23,589 nucleotides of DNA from an uncultured bacterium (GCA_946183815.1 CAMHDG010000002.1:1-23589), one strand, 5' to 3'; positions 1 to 7,359 are shown, counted from the first letter of the stretch. Numbers and translations are program-made. The notes: generated by a model from the letters alone, not told the origin.

Positions 1-30
1 AAAAAAGAGGTCATAATGACCTCTTTTTTT
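1..30. terminator. Rho-independent terminator hairpin at the left edge
   Basis: A perfect inverted repeat (AGAGGTCAT, one-base loop, ATGACCTCT) is flanked by an A-run on the left and a T-run on the right, so it can work on either strand. It abuts the broken tRNA 3' end at 33-61. It closely resembles the terminator that follows tRNA-Val(GAC) at 9052-9082, so it may be the terminator of a tRNA that once stood here. Confidence 0.75.
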
Positions 31-32
31 TA

Positions 33-61
33 TGGTGGGCGTTAGACTACGATGCTCGAAC
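33..61 (-). pseudogene. tRNA-Val 3'-end remnant, possible attachment-site copy
   Basis: Read on the minus strand this stretch ends in AACGCCC-A-CCA, the same acceptor arm, discriminator and CCA as the intact tRNA-Val(UAC) at 1560-1635. It also keeps a TTCGAG T-loop, but about five extra bases separate loop and acceptor, and no anticodon or D arm follows. The 14 bases at 33-46 match 1560-1573 exactly and in the same orientation. A degraded tRNA or the distal attachment site of an insertion both fit. Confidence 0.55.
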
Positions 62-164
62 TTTTATTGATGCATTAAAAGTGGTTGATATTTACTCGTT
101 GAGAGAGTTTCACTCCGTATTAGTCAGTTAAATTTTATTTTTTGGGGTTTAATATAACTTTATA

Positions 165-905
165 TTATATGAAATATGATATTGCTTCTTCTAATTCAGC
201 CTGACTTAAATCTTGCATGCGTTTACCTTTATATTTTGCTTGCCCTGCAAGTCGTTCCTCCTCTGACATGCCTGCATGTTTTGCACCACAAGTCCTTGTA
301 TAACCTTTGACCTCCGTTCCGTCAGAACGAGTATAACCACTAACAGAATACGAACCGACACAACCTTTTTGTGAGTTTGACGATTTAGACGATTTATTGT
401 CCTTAGGAATATTTAGTTTTTTCTTTGGAGTTCTTCTGCCTGATGGGTCAAGGATAAGTTTTCCTGCTTGCATTCGTTCTGCAACTTTTTTTGCTATTAT
501 ATCTTTTATTTTAGGATCAAAAGCATTTTTTGATTTTATTCCATGTTCTTGCCATATTTCTTTTGCAATTTCTCGTCCTTGAGCATTGTTCCACAAATCC
601 ATTTGCTCCTCTGCTTTGTCTTGTTTATTAAATCTACCTTGTAGTTCATGAATAAATCCTGCCAATGCTGATGCATTATCTCCAACTAAAAGCGATAATT
701 GTGCTTGCATATAAGTATGTTTAAAAGCATCTGCTTCATTATTCCAAGTAGCGTGTTCACCTGTTCCAATTTCAAAACCGTATCGTTTTTGATATTTTAC
801 AGTATCATCAAATACCCAACTACCATATATTTTACCAAAGTTTACTTTATCAAATCCTTTTTTGACTTCCGTTTTTAATTGTTTTAATTTATCTAAATGT
901 TGCAT
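165..905 (-). CDS. DUF6973-like protein (putative effector or enzyme)
   Basis: This is a soluble 246-aa protein without a signal peptide. Residues about 55-115 hold a pattern I recognise as DUF6973-like: N56-E-A-D-A-F-K-H63, then H86-E87, then M-D103-L-W-N106-N107-A-Q-G110-R111. These conserved polar residues look like an active site. DUF6973-type domains occur in secreted and polymorphic-toxin-like proteins, but the activity is unknown to me. After a Ser/Lys-rich linker (about 160-180), residues 187-206 carry a Y-T-R-S-D-G-T-x-V motif flanked by two Cys (C182, C206). The start is supported by AAGGAG about 10 nt upstream. It lies between the tRNA-Val remnant and the intact tRNA-Val, and is divergent from the membrane protein at 934. 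Family assignment is from memory of motif spacing. Confidence 0.7.
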   Translation of the reverse strand: MQHLDKLKQLKTEVKKGFDKVNFGKIYGSWVFDDTVKYQKRYGFEIGTGEHATWNNEADAFKHTYMQAQLSLLVGDNASALAGFIHELQGRFNKQDKAEEQMDLWNNAQGREIAKEIWQEHGIKSKNAFDPKIKDIIAKKVAERMQAGKLILDPSGRRTPKKKLNIPKDNKSSKSSNSQKGCVGSYSVSGYTRSDGTEVKGYTRTCGAKHAGMSEEERLAGQAKYKGKRMQDLSQAELEEAISYFI

Positions 906-933
906 AATTGTATTTTCTCCTTATAATTTTTTT
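900..933 (+). promoter_or_regulatory. Promoter for the small membrane protein, no leader
   Basis: A perfect TATAAT (922-927) lies exactly 6 nt before the ATG at 934, with TTGCAT (900-905) 16 nt upstream of it as a partial -35. A start at this -10 would place the first transcribed base on or next to the start codon. The region overlaps the start and ribosome binding site of the opposite-strand gene. Confidence 0.45.
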
Positions 934-1299
934 ATGAAGTTACATAACTATTTATCCTTAAATTTATATTCATTAGTTGGTTATTTTGATATAGCAATAT
1001 TATTATATTTGCTTATAGCCGTAGAATTGTATATACATAATAGTAAATTCTTAAACATTTTTTTTTGTCCATCTACATATACTTTAAGTGGTATATTTTC
1101 AATACTACATATTTTTGCAATATTTATAATAATATTCTTTTTAATAGAATTTGTACTACATAAATGTAATATTAAAATTATCGCTATAAACTATGACAAT
1201 ATTTTGTATAAAATATTGTTTTACATTGGATGTATAACAACAAGTTTTAATATAGTTGTATTGATAACATTTTATACACTTATGGCTTATTCAAAATAA
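934..1299 (+). CDS. Small hydrophobic membrane protein, unrecognised
   Basis: This 121-aa protein begins MKLHNYLSLNLYS and has three long hydrophobic segments (about residues 14-34, 50-76 and 94-117), so it is probably a three-helix inner-membrane protein. The open frame extends upstream to an ATG at 862, inside the opposite-strand gene. I prefer ATG 934 because a TATAAT sits exactly 6 nt before it, the same spacing seen at two other genes here. No Shine-Dalgarno is visible. The DNA is extremely AT-rich, and such DNA favours hydrophobic codons by chance, which lowers confidence. Divergent placement next to a putative effector raises the possibility of an immunity or accessory role, which is inference only. 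Confidence 0.5.
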   Translation: MKLHNYLSLNLYSLVGYFDIAILLYLLIAVELYIHNSKFLNIFFCPSTYTLSGIFSILHIFAIFIIIFFLIEFVLHKCNIKIIAINYDNILYKILFYIGCITTSFNIVVLITFYTLMAYSK

Positions 1300-1530
1300 C
1301 CAAAATAATATTATTATGGTGGTTTGTAGTACATAATAATTTCTCCTAAAATAAGCATAAAAAATACGCAGTAACTCCTGTATCTTAACAGTTTGTCCTA
1401 CGCATTTACTTAAAAATTTGTTTTCAAACTAAATACAAATTTATTGTATAGATTTTCTCAGTATTTGTCAATAATAGCATTCTTTGTGAGTAAGTTTCAT
1501 TTTACCAATTACCCACAGAAAAACAGACAT
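1300..1530. other. Gene-free spacer between membrane protein and tRNA-Val
   Basis: I see no coding region. On the minus strand around 1365-1410 an imperfect stem (GCGTAGG... to ...CTGCGTA) is followed by a T-run, which could be a weak terminator or a small structured RNA. Nothing firmer can be said. Confidence 0.3.
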
Positions 1531-1556
1531 TAAAAAAGAGGGTTTAGAACCCTCTT
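1531..1556 (-). terminator. Terminator of tRNA-Val(UAC)
   Basis: The stem AGAGGGTT / AACCCTCT with a 3-nt loop is followed on the minus strand by a run of six T, directly after the CCA end of the tRNA. Confidence 0.8.
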
Positions 1557-1559
1557 AAA

Positions 1560-1635
1560 TGGTGGGCGTTAGAAGACTCGAACTTCTGACCCTCTCCTTG
1601 TAAGGGAGACGCTCTACCAACTGAGCTAAACGCCC
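1560..1635 (-). tRNA. tRNA-Val (anticodon UAC)
   Basis: The 76-nt cloverleaf is complete on the minus strand. The acceptor GGGCGTT pairs with AACGCCC, and the D arm is GCTC/GAGC. The anticodon stem TCTCC/GGAGA encloses loop CTTACAA (anticodon UAC), and the T arm AGAAG/CTTCT encloses TTCGAGT. The discriminator is A and CCA is encoded. Its 3' end faces the candidate insertion at 33-1573. A strong promoter precedes it and a terminator follows. Confidence 0.95.
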
Positions 1636-1646
1636 TTGCAAGATTT

Positions 1647-1675
1647 ATATTAGTATAAACATATTTTTATGTCAA
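1647..1675 (-). promoter_or_regulatory. Promoter of tRNA-Val(UAC)
   Basis: On the minus strand a perfect -35 TTGACA (1670-1675) is separated by 17 nt from TAATAT (1647-1652), 11 nt before the mature tRNA 5' end. Confidence 0.75.
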
Positions 1676-1684
1676 CAATAATAT

Positions 1685-2338
1685 TTATACACTCATACTT
1701 CTTGCTCTGAATGTTTCAAAAGTACTGCTCCTTGGATACGTATTCAGGGTTAATTTATTTTGTGGTTTAACTGAAGTTTCAGATGGCTGAACAGTATTCA
1801 TGTTTGCCATATTGCGTGATTTGTACTGGTTTTGTCTATGCGCTGCAATATGGTTTCTTACAACAGGTGTGATAATATTGCTGGATATTACACCGCCTAT
1901 TGTTGCAGCAGTTGCATCAGCAAAGCATTTGAACGCATCATAAGTACCACGCAAACCTGCCTGTTCAAAACCTCTTGCCTGTGTTACGTCAAATCCAAAT
2001 ACACCTCTGTTTTGTGCTATACCCGTTCTTCTCATAAAATCAACTATTGATTTTGGAGCGAGTTTTGCACTCTTAACCATTTGAGATGTTATCCATGTCA
2101 ACGATTTTGTGATGCCAAAATACAAACCTATATTTGTAATAGCATCCCAAACTTCTTGGTTAATCATGTATTTCTTTTGCTCATGGGTATAATTTTTGTT
2201 AGTAGCAATACCATAAACTTGCGCAGCAGAAGAAGCCATCCAGCCTGCAACTGTTGTAAAGATGATAATATCACCCATTTTCGTAGTTGACGCTCCTGCA
2301 AGTCTGCCAAGAGAGTGTTTAATACCTCTAAAACTCAT
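1685..2338 (-). CDS. Hypothetical membrane protein, second gene of a coupled pair
   Basis: I do not recognise this 217-aa protein. It has about three hydrophobic stretches (around residues 22-44, 66-87 and 130-160) separated by basic, polar segments, and a polar Ser/Thr/Pro-rich C-terminus. Its ATG overlaps the stop codon of the upstream gene by one base (TAATG), so the two are probably co-translated and may work together. The stop codon lies just before the tRNA-Val promoter. There is no signal peptide or catalytic motif. The general look, with small amphipathic membrane segments and no known domain, is like orphan proteins of the Gastranaerophilales; that lineage link is inference. Confidence 0.8.
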   Translation of the reverse strand: MSFRGIKHSLGRLAGASTTKMGDIIIFTTVAGWMASSAAQVYGIATNKNYTHEQKKYMINQEVWDAITNIGLYFGITKSLTWITSQMVKSAKLAPKSIVDFMRRTGIAQNRGVFGFDVTQARGFEQAGLRGTYDAFKCFADATAATIGGVISSNIITPVVRNHIAAHRQNQYKSRNMANMNTVQPSETSVKPQNKLTLNTYPRSSTFETFRARSMSV

Positions 2339-3039
2339 TAGCCACCCCTCCCTTTATTGCGTACAGGGAAGTTGTCAATAAACACTTCTCGAAACTTATC
2401 TCTTACATCATAATGCTGATACTCTTCTTTTTTATCAGGACTAGAACTATTCCTATCAGGAATAGTTTGGGTTGGTTGATTATTTAAATCCGGTTTAATA
2501 TGTTTGATTAACTTGTTTGATATAAAGTTAGTCAAAGGCACGTCTATCAAGACGTTAGTAAATAACATAGCCCCAAGCCCCACAAGGAAAGCAAGGGTGC
2601 TTCGGTAATTTTTTATCCAGTCTGTATTACGTGAATTCAAATGCTGAACCACTCTCTCTGAAGGTAGTAATATCTTTTTCCAAGACGGTGCATCCGGTTT
2701 AAGGCTTGTTAAAGCACGAGTGCCGTAATAACAAGCAGAACGCACAAGGCAACCGACTGTTGTACCTGCAATAATCTTACCTATTGTACGGCAAGTCGAT
2801 ACCTCAGCAGTATCTCGGTCAACTTTAGGGTTAAAGTAGTCGATTAAAGGTTGGGTCAGAATAGCCGTAGCACCCATTATGCCACGACCAACGTCTGGTC
2901 GGCTTATAACTCTCCCAATGTTACAAAGCATATCTTCTTTATTTACGGTTATATTAGGTAGCAAGTCAAATATTCTACGCCTTACGTCTGGCATAGAGAA
3001 ATTGTTTATTCCAAATTTTGACACACTATGAATATTCAT
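2338..3039 (-). CDS. Hypothetical membrane protein, first gene of a coupled pair
   Basis: This 233-aa protein of unknown function has three likely membrane-associated stretches: about residues 51-68 (GIMGATAILTQPLIDYF), 86-106 (IGKIIAGTTVGCLVRSACYY) and 147-170 (STLAFLVGLGAMLFTNVLID). A polar, charged tail follows, with D/E/K-rich residues after about 190. The start ATG is preceded by GGTTAGGGTTAGGT, whose AGGG can serve as ribosome binding site. Its stop overlaps the next start (TAATG). The upstream spacer leads into the palindromic element at 3158-3330. No family could be named. Confidence 0.8.
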   Translation of the reverse strand: MNIHSVSKFGINNFSMPDVRRRIFDLLPNITVNKEDMLCNIGRVISRPDVGRGIMGATAILTQPLIDYFNPKVDRDTAEVSTCRTIGKIIAGTTVGCLVRSACYYGTRALTSLKPDAPSWKKILLPSERVVQHLNSRNTDWIKNYRSTLAFLVGLGAMLFTNVLIDVPLTNFISNKLIKHIKPDLNNQPTQTIPDRNSSSPDKKEEYQHYDVRDKFREVFIDNFPVRNKGRGG

Positions 3040-3157
3040 ACCTAACCCTAACCTATATAACGTAGAATTGTTTTCTAATTTGCTATATTGTTACAATATT
3101 TTACAATGACTTTCCATGCTATAAGCCATTTTGTACCATTTTTATAAAAACAAACAT

Positions 3158-3330
3158 GGGGTAAATTATTGTTTAGCGGTATTAAAGATGGTAGGATGCT
3201 AGGAGTCCTAGGATGCTAGGAAAATTTAGAAATAATCTTAATAGTAAAGAGTTCCTAGCATCTTACCATTCCTAGCATCCTAGCATCTTTATTGTTTAGA
3301 GGCTTAAGCCTCTAAACAATAATTTACCCC
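3158..3330. mobile_element. MITE-like element A with shared terminal inverted repeats
   Basis: The left end GGGGTAAATTATTGTTTAG (from 3158) is inverted at the right end CTAAACAATAATTTACCCC (to 3330). Inside are two 38-nt arms (3185-3222 and 3252-3289), inverted to each other with about five mismatches and each made of four 8-9-nt units related to GGATGCTA. The right part, 3289-3322, is a perfect 34-nt palindrome made of two end sequences head to head. There is no coding capacity. With its flanks it fills the 3040-3409 spacer. Confidence 0.65.
3289..3322. repeat. Perfect 34-nt palindrome within element A
   Basis: The two 17-nt halves (left half reads TTATTGTTTAGAGGCTT) are exact reverse complements around the 3305/3306 centre. 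Each half is the element end sequence, so this looks like two ends joined with almost no interior. Confidence 0.85.
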
Positions 3331-3409
3331 CTCCCCTCTTTTATTATTTTTGTAAATATGCTAGAATAGGCATATAAAATATGAGAGCAAAGAAAGGTAA
3401 TATAATAAA

Positions 3410-4000
3410 ATGCGTGAACTTATTAAAAAAGACCAAATGGTAACTATTATTCCTCACGATTTTAAAGATACAAACAAAGGAAAAGTTAAAGATGTTAACC
3501 TTCAGGGGTTTACAATGGATTTGAAATATATTCCGAGAGGTCTTTTAAAACAAAATGTTTGCGATTTTTATTCGTTAACTGATAACGGTTATTTGTATTT
3601 TGAATCTTATATCAAAGATGTTGTCGGAAACACCGTAACTATTGCAAATCCTAAAAAACACAGATTTTTACAAAGACGTAAATTTACCCGTATTAACTTT
3701 ATCGAAGATATTGAGTTAACTTACGATAATATTACCCATCATGCTCAAACACTTGACTTGTCAGCGGGCGGGATGAAACTTAAAACAACCGAAAATATTA
3801 ATATAGAGTACGCTTACAAGGTTTGTATCAGATTAAATAATGAAATTGAAGTTAACTGTAAATACCAGTTAATTCGTGTTGAAAAGAACAATAATGGCGA
3901 ATACATTATATCAGGTCAGTTTACTAATTTGAGTAATGTAGATAAGATGACTCTTGTTCATTTCTGTATGAAGAAGAGTATGGAAACAGCCAATAAGTAG
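3410..4000 (+). CDS. PilZ-domain protein (probable c-di-GMP receptor)
   Basis: This 196-aa protein has the YcgR-like layout: an N-terminal beta-rich domain (about 1-85), then a PilZ domain (about 86-190). The PilZ c-di-GMP motifs are both present: R90-K-F-T-R94 (RxxxR) and D116-L-S118-A-G-G121 (D/NxSxxG). This predicts binding of c-di-GMP and control of motility, adhesion or envelope functions through a partner. There is no signal peptide, so it acts in the cytoplasm. The start has a modest AAAGAAAGG about 12 nt upstream and a TAGAAT (3362-3367) as possible -10. The next gene starts 5 nt after the stop, so the two are probably co-transcribed. Confidence 0.85.
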   Translation: MRELIKKDQMVTIIPHDFKDTNKGKVKDVNLQGFTMDLKYIPRGLLKQNVCDFYSLTDNGYLYFESYIKDVVGNTVTIANPKKHRFLQRRKFTRINFIEDIELTYDNITHHAQTLDLSAGGMKLKTTENINIEYAYKVCIRLNNEIEVNCKYQLIRVEKNNNGEYIISGQFTNLSNVDKMTLVHFCMKKSMETANK

Positions 4001-4005
4001 GCTTT

Positions 4006-5046
4006 ATGAGTTTTAAAAATTTATTCGGACGAAAGAACAGAAAATTATTATTCACAACTCCTTCTCATTCGCAGAGGTTTTTTGTTGTTAATAAGTTCCG
4101 ACATTTTTATAAATGTGATATATCGGAAACCGATGCTCATAACCCTGAAATTGTGCTTGATGAGGCTCAAAAAAGAGCATCAGAAATCTACGGAACGAAT
4201 CAAACTTTGTTTTTAACAAACGGTTCTTCTTCGGGGGTGATAGCGGGAGTGCTTTCTGTTGTGAAAAACGGGGAAAAAGTCCTGTTGTGGAAAGGTGCGC
4301 ACAGATGCCATCATAATGCTGTTTCTCTTGCAGGGGCTATCCCTGTCTATTATGAACTCCCCATAATTAAAGATTGGGGTATCCACGATAAAACCTCTGT
4401 TGAAATTTTAGAACCTTATCTGAAAGAAAATGATATTAGAGCGGTTATTGTTACATCACCCTCTTATTATGGTATTGTTTCTGATATAAAACAGATAAAA
4501 AACTTATGTAACAGATTTGGGGCATATTTGATAGTTGATGAAGCACATGGAGCGTTATATCCTTTTTCTGACAAATTGCCTGAAACTGCTATAAAATATG
4601 CTGATATAGTTGTTCAGTCGTTGCATAAAACAGCGGGCGGACTGAACCCGACCGCTCTTATACATTCAAACCTGAATTTTGATATTCAGCCATCTTTGGA
4701 TAAGATTACGACAACATCCCCTTCTTATCCGTTACTTTCATCTATTGAGGCTAATATAAACTATCTTAATTCAAAACGGGGTAAAAATTTTATAAAAAGT
4801 TTAATAAATAATATACAGTCGCTGAAATCAAGTTGTCCAAACATAGATTTTGGCGGAGATGACATAACCAAAATCTTGATAAAAAAACAAGGTCTTTCAG
4901 GTCATCAATTATCTTCTCTATTATTTGATAAATATAATATAGAGGACGAAATTACCAATGACATATCCACAATGCTTTTGACAGGGATAGGAACATCAGC
5001 GAAAAAACTTTTAAGTTTAGAGCGTGCTTTATCTAAAATAGATTAG
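4006..5046 (+). CDS. Compact Orn/Lys/Arg decarboxylase-like PLP enzyme
   Basis: This fold-type I PLP enzyme resembles the major domain of bacterial arginine/lysine/ornithine decarboxylases (SpeA/YaaO type). Key features are T71-N-G-S-S-S-G for the phosphate site, A98-H-R-C-H-H for cofactor stacking, D178-E-A-H-G for the pyridine nitrogen and S206-L-H-K208-T for the Schiff-base lysine. YaaO-type enzymes are usually about 480 aa. This one has 346, and its C-terminal domain is reduced to a short stretch near residues 295-340. The usual N-terminal PGHK is replaced by TPSHSQR. Decarboxylation of a basic amino acid (polyamine supply) is the default guess, but the changes allow another substrate. 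It sits 5 nt after the PilZ gene and its stop overlaps the convergent gene's stop. Confidence 0.75.
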   Translation: MSFKNLFGRKNRKLLFTTPSHSQRFFVVNKFRHFYKCDISETDAHNPEIVLDEAQKRASEIYGTNQTLFLTNGSSSGVIAGVLSVVKNGEKVLLWKGAHRCHHNAVSLAGAIPVYYELPIIKDWGIHDKTSVEILEPYLKENDIRAVIVTSPSYYGIVSDIKQIKNLCNRFGAYLIVDEAHGALYPFSDKLPETAIKYADIVVQSLHKTAGGLNPTALIHSNLNFDIQPSLDKITTTSPSYPLLSSIEANINYLNSKRGKNFIKSLINNIQSLKSSCPNIDFGGDDITKILIKKQGLSGHQLSSLLFDKYNIEDEITNDISTMLLTGIGTSAKKLLSLERALSKID

Positions 5047-6545
5047 TCGTCACCTAAAGAATCTCTAATCAGTCTGATTTTTGTGTTTTTTGCCTTTTCC
5101 TGAATAAATGGGTGGTCATCGTGTTTTTGAATCATTCCGATAATTTCCATTTTATCCCCAAAAGAGTATTCGTCAGCATCAACAAATTTGATTTTGTGGA
5201 GTAACCTGTCGTTTATATCGTAGTTATTTTTTGCGGTTAATCTTTCTGCTTCAGGCAAAATCTTATCTTTTGGCAGAAGATGAACATAACTTGCCAAATG
5301 AGGTTCTATTTCATCAACGACATGTTCTCTTGCTATATTGTAGAATTTTTCAACTGTTTCAGGATTTACAACCTCTCTTGACACATTGACATCATCGTAT
5401 CTTTTGCCATGGATATGTTCTTTGGCAAGCAGAGGTATTTCGTTTAACAATACATTTTGAGTTGTAGGATTTTTCTTTTTCATTAATTGTTCAAACAGTT
5501 TTGTTGCGTGTTCTTCAGGAATATATTTAAGCGCATATCCGATGGCCTGATCAACTAATGGTTTGTCAAATTCAAGGCACTTTTGAAGAAGAACTGCCTG
5601 ATTGTGTTCAGGGAAATGTTTTATTGAAAGAGCAAGTCCTGCTTTCTTTTGAGTATCGTCTAAATCTTTTCTTGCGAGTGTTTTATGCCATTCCAGAACT
5701 CTGTATTTTTCAGGAGTATTTTTTAAGTGTTTTAGTACATAAGTTGCGGTTTTGCTTTGATTTTTAACGATATTAACAACTCTTGACCCGCCCTCATCAA
5801 TACTGTAACCGTATAATTTATTATGTCCTGTATCAAGATGAACGGCATCTATGTTCCTGACCCCTCTGTCGTATTCGTCAACAATTTTTTCAGGTTTTGG
5901 AACAGTTGTATCAATATATCTGTCCATAAGGTAGCCGTTATCAATATCACCGGAGTAGAATTTGTTTAAGTTAGTGTTATTGCCTTCTTTTTTCTTCCAG
6001 TAGGTAGCAATGTTGATTTCCGAATAGTTACCATGGCATTTGTATTTATGCCATTCAGGGCTTGTATCGACTACGTGGAATACTTTGTAGCAAACTTTGT
6101 CTCCTGTTTTTTCGTCTTCTAACCCTTCCATTTTGTATGCTTTTTTGTATTCGCCTGCACCTAAATATGTTAAATCAAATTTTTCAGGTTCTTTCAGTAC
6201 ATTATTTTTTGTAAGCACATTTCTCATTTTATCGACAACGCTATTAGGACGTCTATTTTTTCGTTCTTCTATTGGTGCGTTTAAATTTGGTTTATAGCCA
6301 CGCAGTTCGTTTGCGCAGTCGCTGAACACCTGAAATATCTCTTTTATTCTGTCTTCTCTGTTATCTTGTGGCAGTCTGTAAAATATTGCAGGAGGCAGTT
6401 CTCCGACCTGTGTGTTCTTATCCCCTCTGTCTAACAGTGCATAAAGGACTTCTTTTTTCCCATCTACGAATATTTTATGCCCCATTTTCTTTGTTAATCC
6501 TGAAAATGCGGGTCTGTTGTCTGTTGGTTGAAATGATACTTGCAT
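5043..6545 (-). CDS. Kinase-like protein with C-terminal helical repeats
   Basis: This 500-aa cytoplasmic protein starts with MQVSFQPTDNRPAFSG, an N-terminal style common in Gastranaerophilales hypotheticals. Residues about 125-260 look like a protein-kinase fold: glycine-rich loop L128-G-A-G-E-Y-K-K-A-Y, a V-C-Y-K154 beta-3 lysine, a possible alpha-C Glu (E176), a hinge-like Y-L-M-D-R-Y (205-210), and H236-L-D238-T-G-H-N242 in the place of the catalytic loop. A clear DFG is missing (S-I-D-E-G-G is nearest), so it may be a pseudokinase or a divergent aminoglycoside-phosphotransferase-like enzyme. Residues about 265-490 are repeated amphipathic helices (HEAT/ARM-like). A GGAG lies 9 nt before the start. 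Function is unknown. Confidence 0.7.
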   Translation of the reverse strand: MQVSFQPTDNRPAFSGLTKKMGHKIFVDGKKEVLYALLDRGDKNTQVGELPPAIFYRLPQDNREDRIKEIFQVFSDCANELRGYKPNLNAPIEERKNRRPNSVVDKMRNVLTKNNVLKEPEKFDLTYLGAGEYKKAYKMEGLEDEKTGDKVCYKVFHVVDTSPEWHKYKCHGNYSEINIATYWKKKEGNNTNLNKFYSGDIDNGYLMDRYIDTTVPKPEKIVDEYDRGVRNIDAVHLDTGHNKLYGYSIDEGGSRVVNIVKNQSKTATYVLKHLKNTPEKYRVLEWHKTLARKDLDDTQKKAGLALSIKHFPEHNQAVLLQKCLEFDKPLVDQAIGYALKYIPEEHATKLFEQLMKKKNPTTQNVLLNEIPLLAKEHIHGKRYDDVNVSREVVNPETVEKFYNIAREHVVDEIEPHLASYVHLLPKDKILPEAERLTAKNNYDINDRLLHKIKFVDADEYSFGDKMEIIGMIQKHDDHPFIQEKAKNTKIRLIRDSLGDD

Positions 6546-6662
6546 ATTTTATTCTCCGGAGTTGTATTACTAATAGAACAACCGTAAATATTTTTTTTTG
6601 CTAAATGCTCTGTCTAAAAAGTAAAACTTGTCATGTTGAACATAGAGCCCCACTTTTTATAA

Positions 6663-7256
6663 TTATTGAATATTTTTAAGTTGTTGAATTAGTCTGCCTG
6701 CTTTTTTTAGAATTATATTTTCATCAAGGTTATCTTTTGCAGGGTGAGTGTTATTTGCCCTGGGGTCAAGAAAATTAGGGAAATAAGAATATTCCAAAAC
6801 ATCCCCTTGCCCATTATAATAGGTTCTGTCGTATCCGATAGGTTTATCTTCATAATCTCTTTCTGTCATTCTGGTTTCAATATCAGGTAATTCAATCTTT
6901 TTTACATCGTCGGTTTTTACATAGGCTGTTTCAAATTTATTTCCTTTTAGTGTAACCCAGTAAGGATAAGAACCTTTTGATTTGTGAACACTCTCTGTTT
7001 CTGTCACGTTTATATTCCCGATATCGTCAACCTCTTTAATCATTTTTTCCAGTGAGGTTGGCTGATGAGTAAAATGGTCGTAGATTACTTTGTGCGTAAT
7101 ACCTGTTTTTGGTATGAAATCAATATGGTTGAATTTATCTTTTTCTGCTACCTGACCAAATGTTGTTTGTATTTCATTCGGTGCGGTTTGCACTTTTTTA
7201 TACAAATAATTTTCACCATTAAATTTAAACATTCTTTTGAACATTAAAGTTGTCAT
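6663..7256 (-). CDS. Hypothetical soluble protein, unrecognised
   Basis: This 197-aa polar protein has no signal peptide or membrane helix. It is rich in Lys, Asp, Thr and aromatic residues and probably mostly beta-strand (many alternating stretches such as YPYWVTLKGNKFETAYV). I chose the internal ATG (MTTLMFKRMF) because GGGGA lies just ahead of it. An in-frame ATG 12 nt further upstream would overlap that signal. It is the upstream neighbour of the kinase-like gene on the same strand (117-nt gap) and diverges from the lipoprotein at 7360. A region P-N-F-L-D-P-R-A-N near the C-terminus precedes a helical tail. No family recognised. Confidence 0.7.
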   Translation of the reverse strand: MTTLMFKRMFKFNGENYLYKKVQTAPNEIQTTFGQVAEKDKFNHIDFIPKTGITHKVIYDHFTHQPTSLEKMIKEVDDIGNINVTETESVHKSKGSYPYWVTLKGNKFETAYVKTDDVKKIELPDIETRMTERDYEDKPIGYDRTYYNGQGDVLEYSYFPNFLDPRANNTHPAKDNLDENIILKKAGRLIQQLKNIQ

Positions 7257-7280
7257 TATTATCCCCATTTCGTTTAGTTG

Positions 7281-7308
7281 TTGAAAAAAAGTAAATGTTA
7301 AATACTAT
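7281..7308 (+). promoter_or_regulatory. Promoter of the 7360 lipoprotein gene
   Basis: TTGAAA (7281-7286), 16 nt, TACTAT (7303-7308). A second -10-like TATAAT lies at 7329-7334 but lacks a recognisable -35. The ribosome binding site GGGAG is 7 nt before the start codon at 7360. Confidence 0.45.
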
Positions 7309-7359
7309 CTCTTTTAACGATAATATTATATAATAAACATAGTTTTTAGGGAGATAATT

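Noticed and set aside
3..131. Frame on the + strand open from the left edge to a stop at 129-131
   Set aside because: It reads through a terminator hairpin and the tRNA remnant, matches no family, and the overlap with RNA features makes a real C-terminus unlikely.
862..933. Upstream extension of the small membrane protein
   Set aside because: It lies inside the start of the opposite-strand gene, and the TATAAT spacing supports ATG 934.
3037..3056. Telomere-like GGTTAGGGTTAGG on the minus strand
   Set aside because: It is only two units, right where a ribosome binding site is expected, and the bacterium has no such telomeres.
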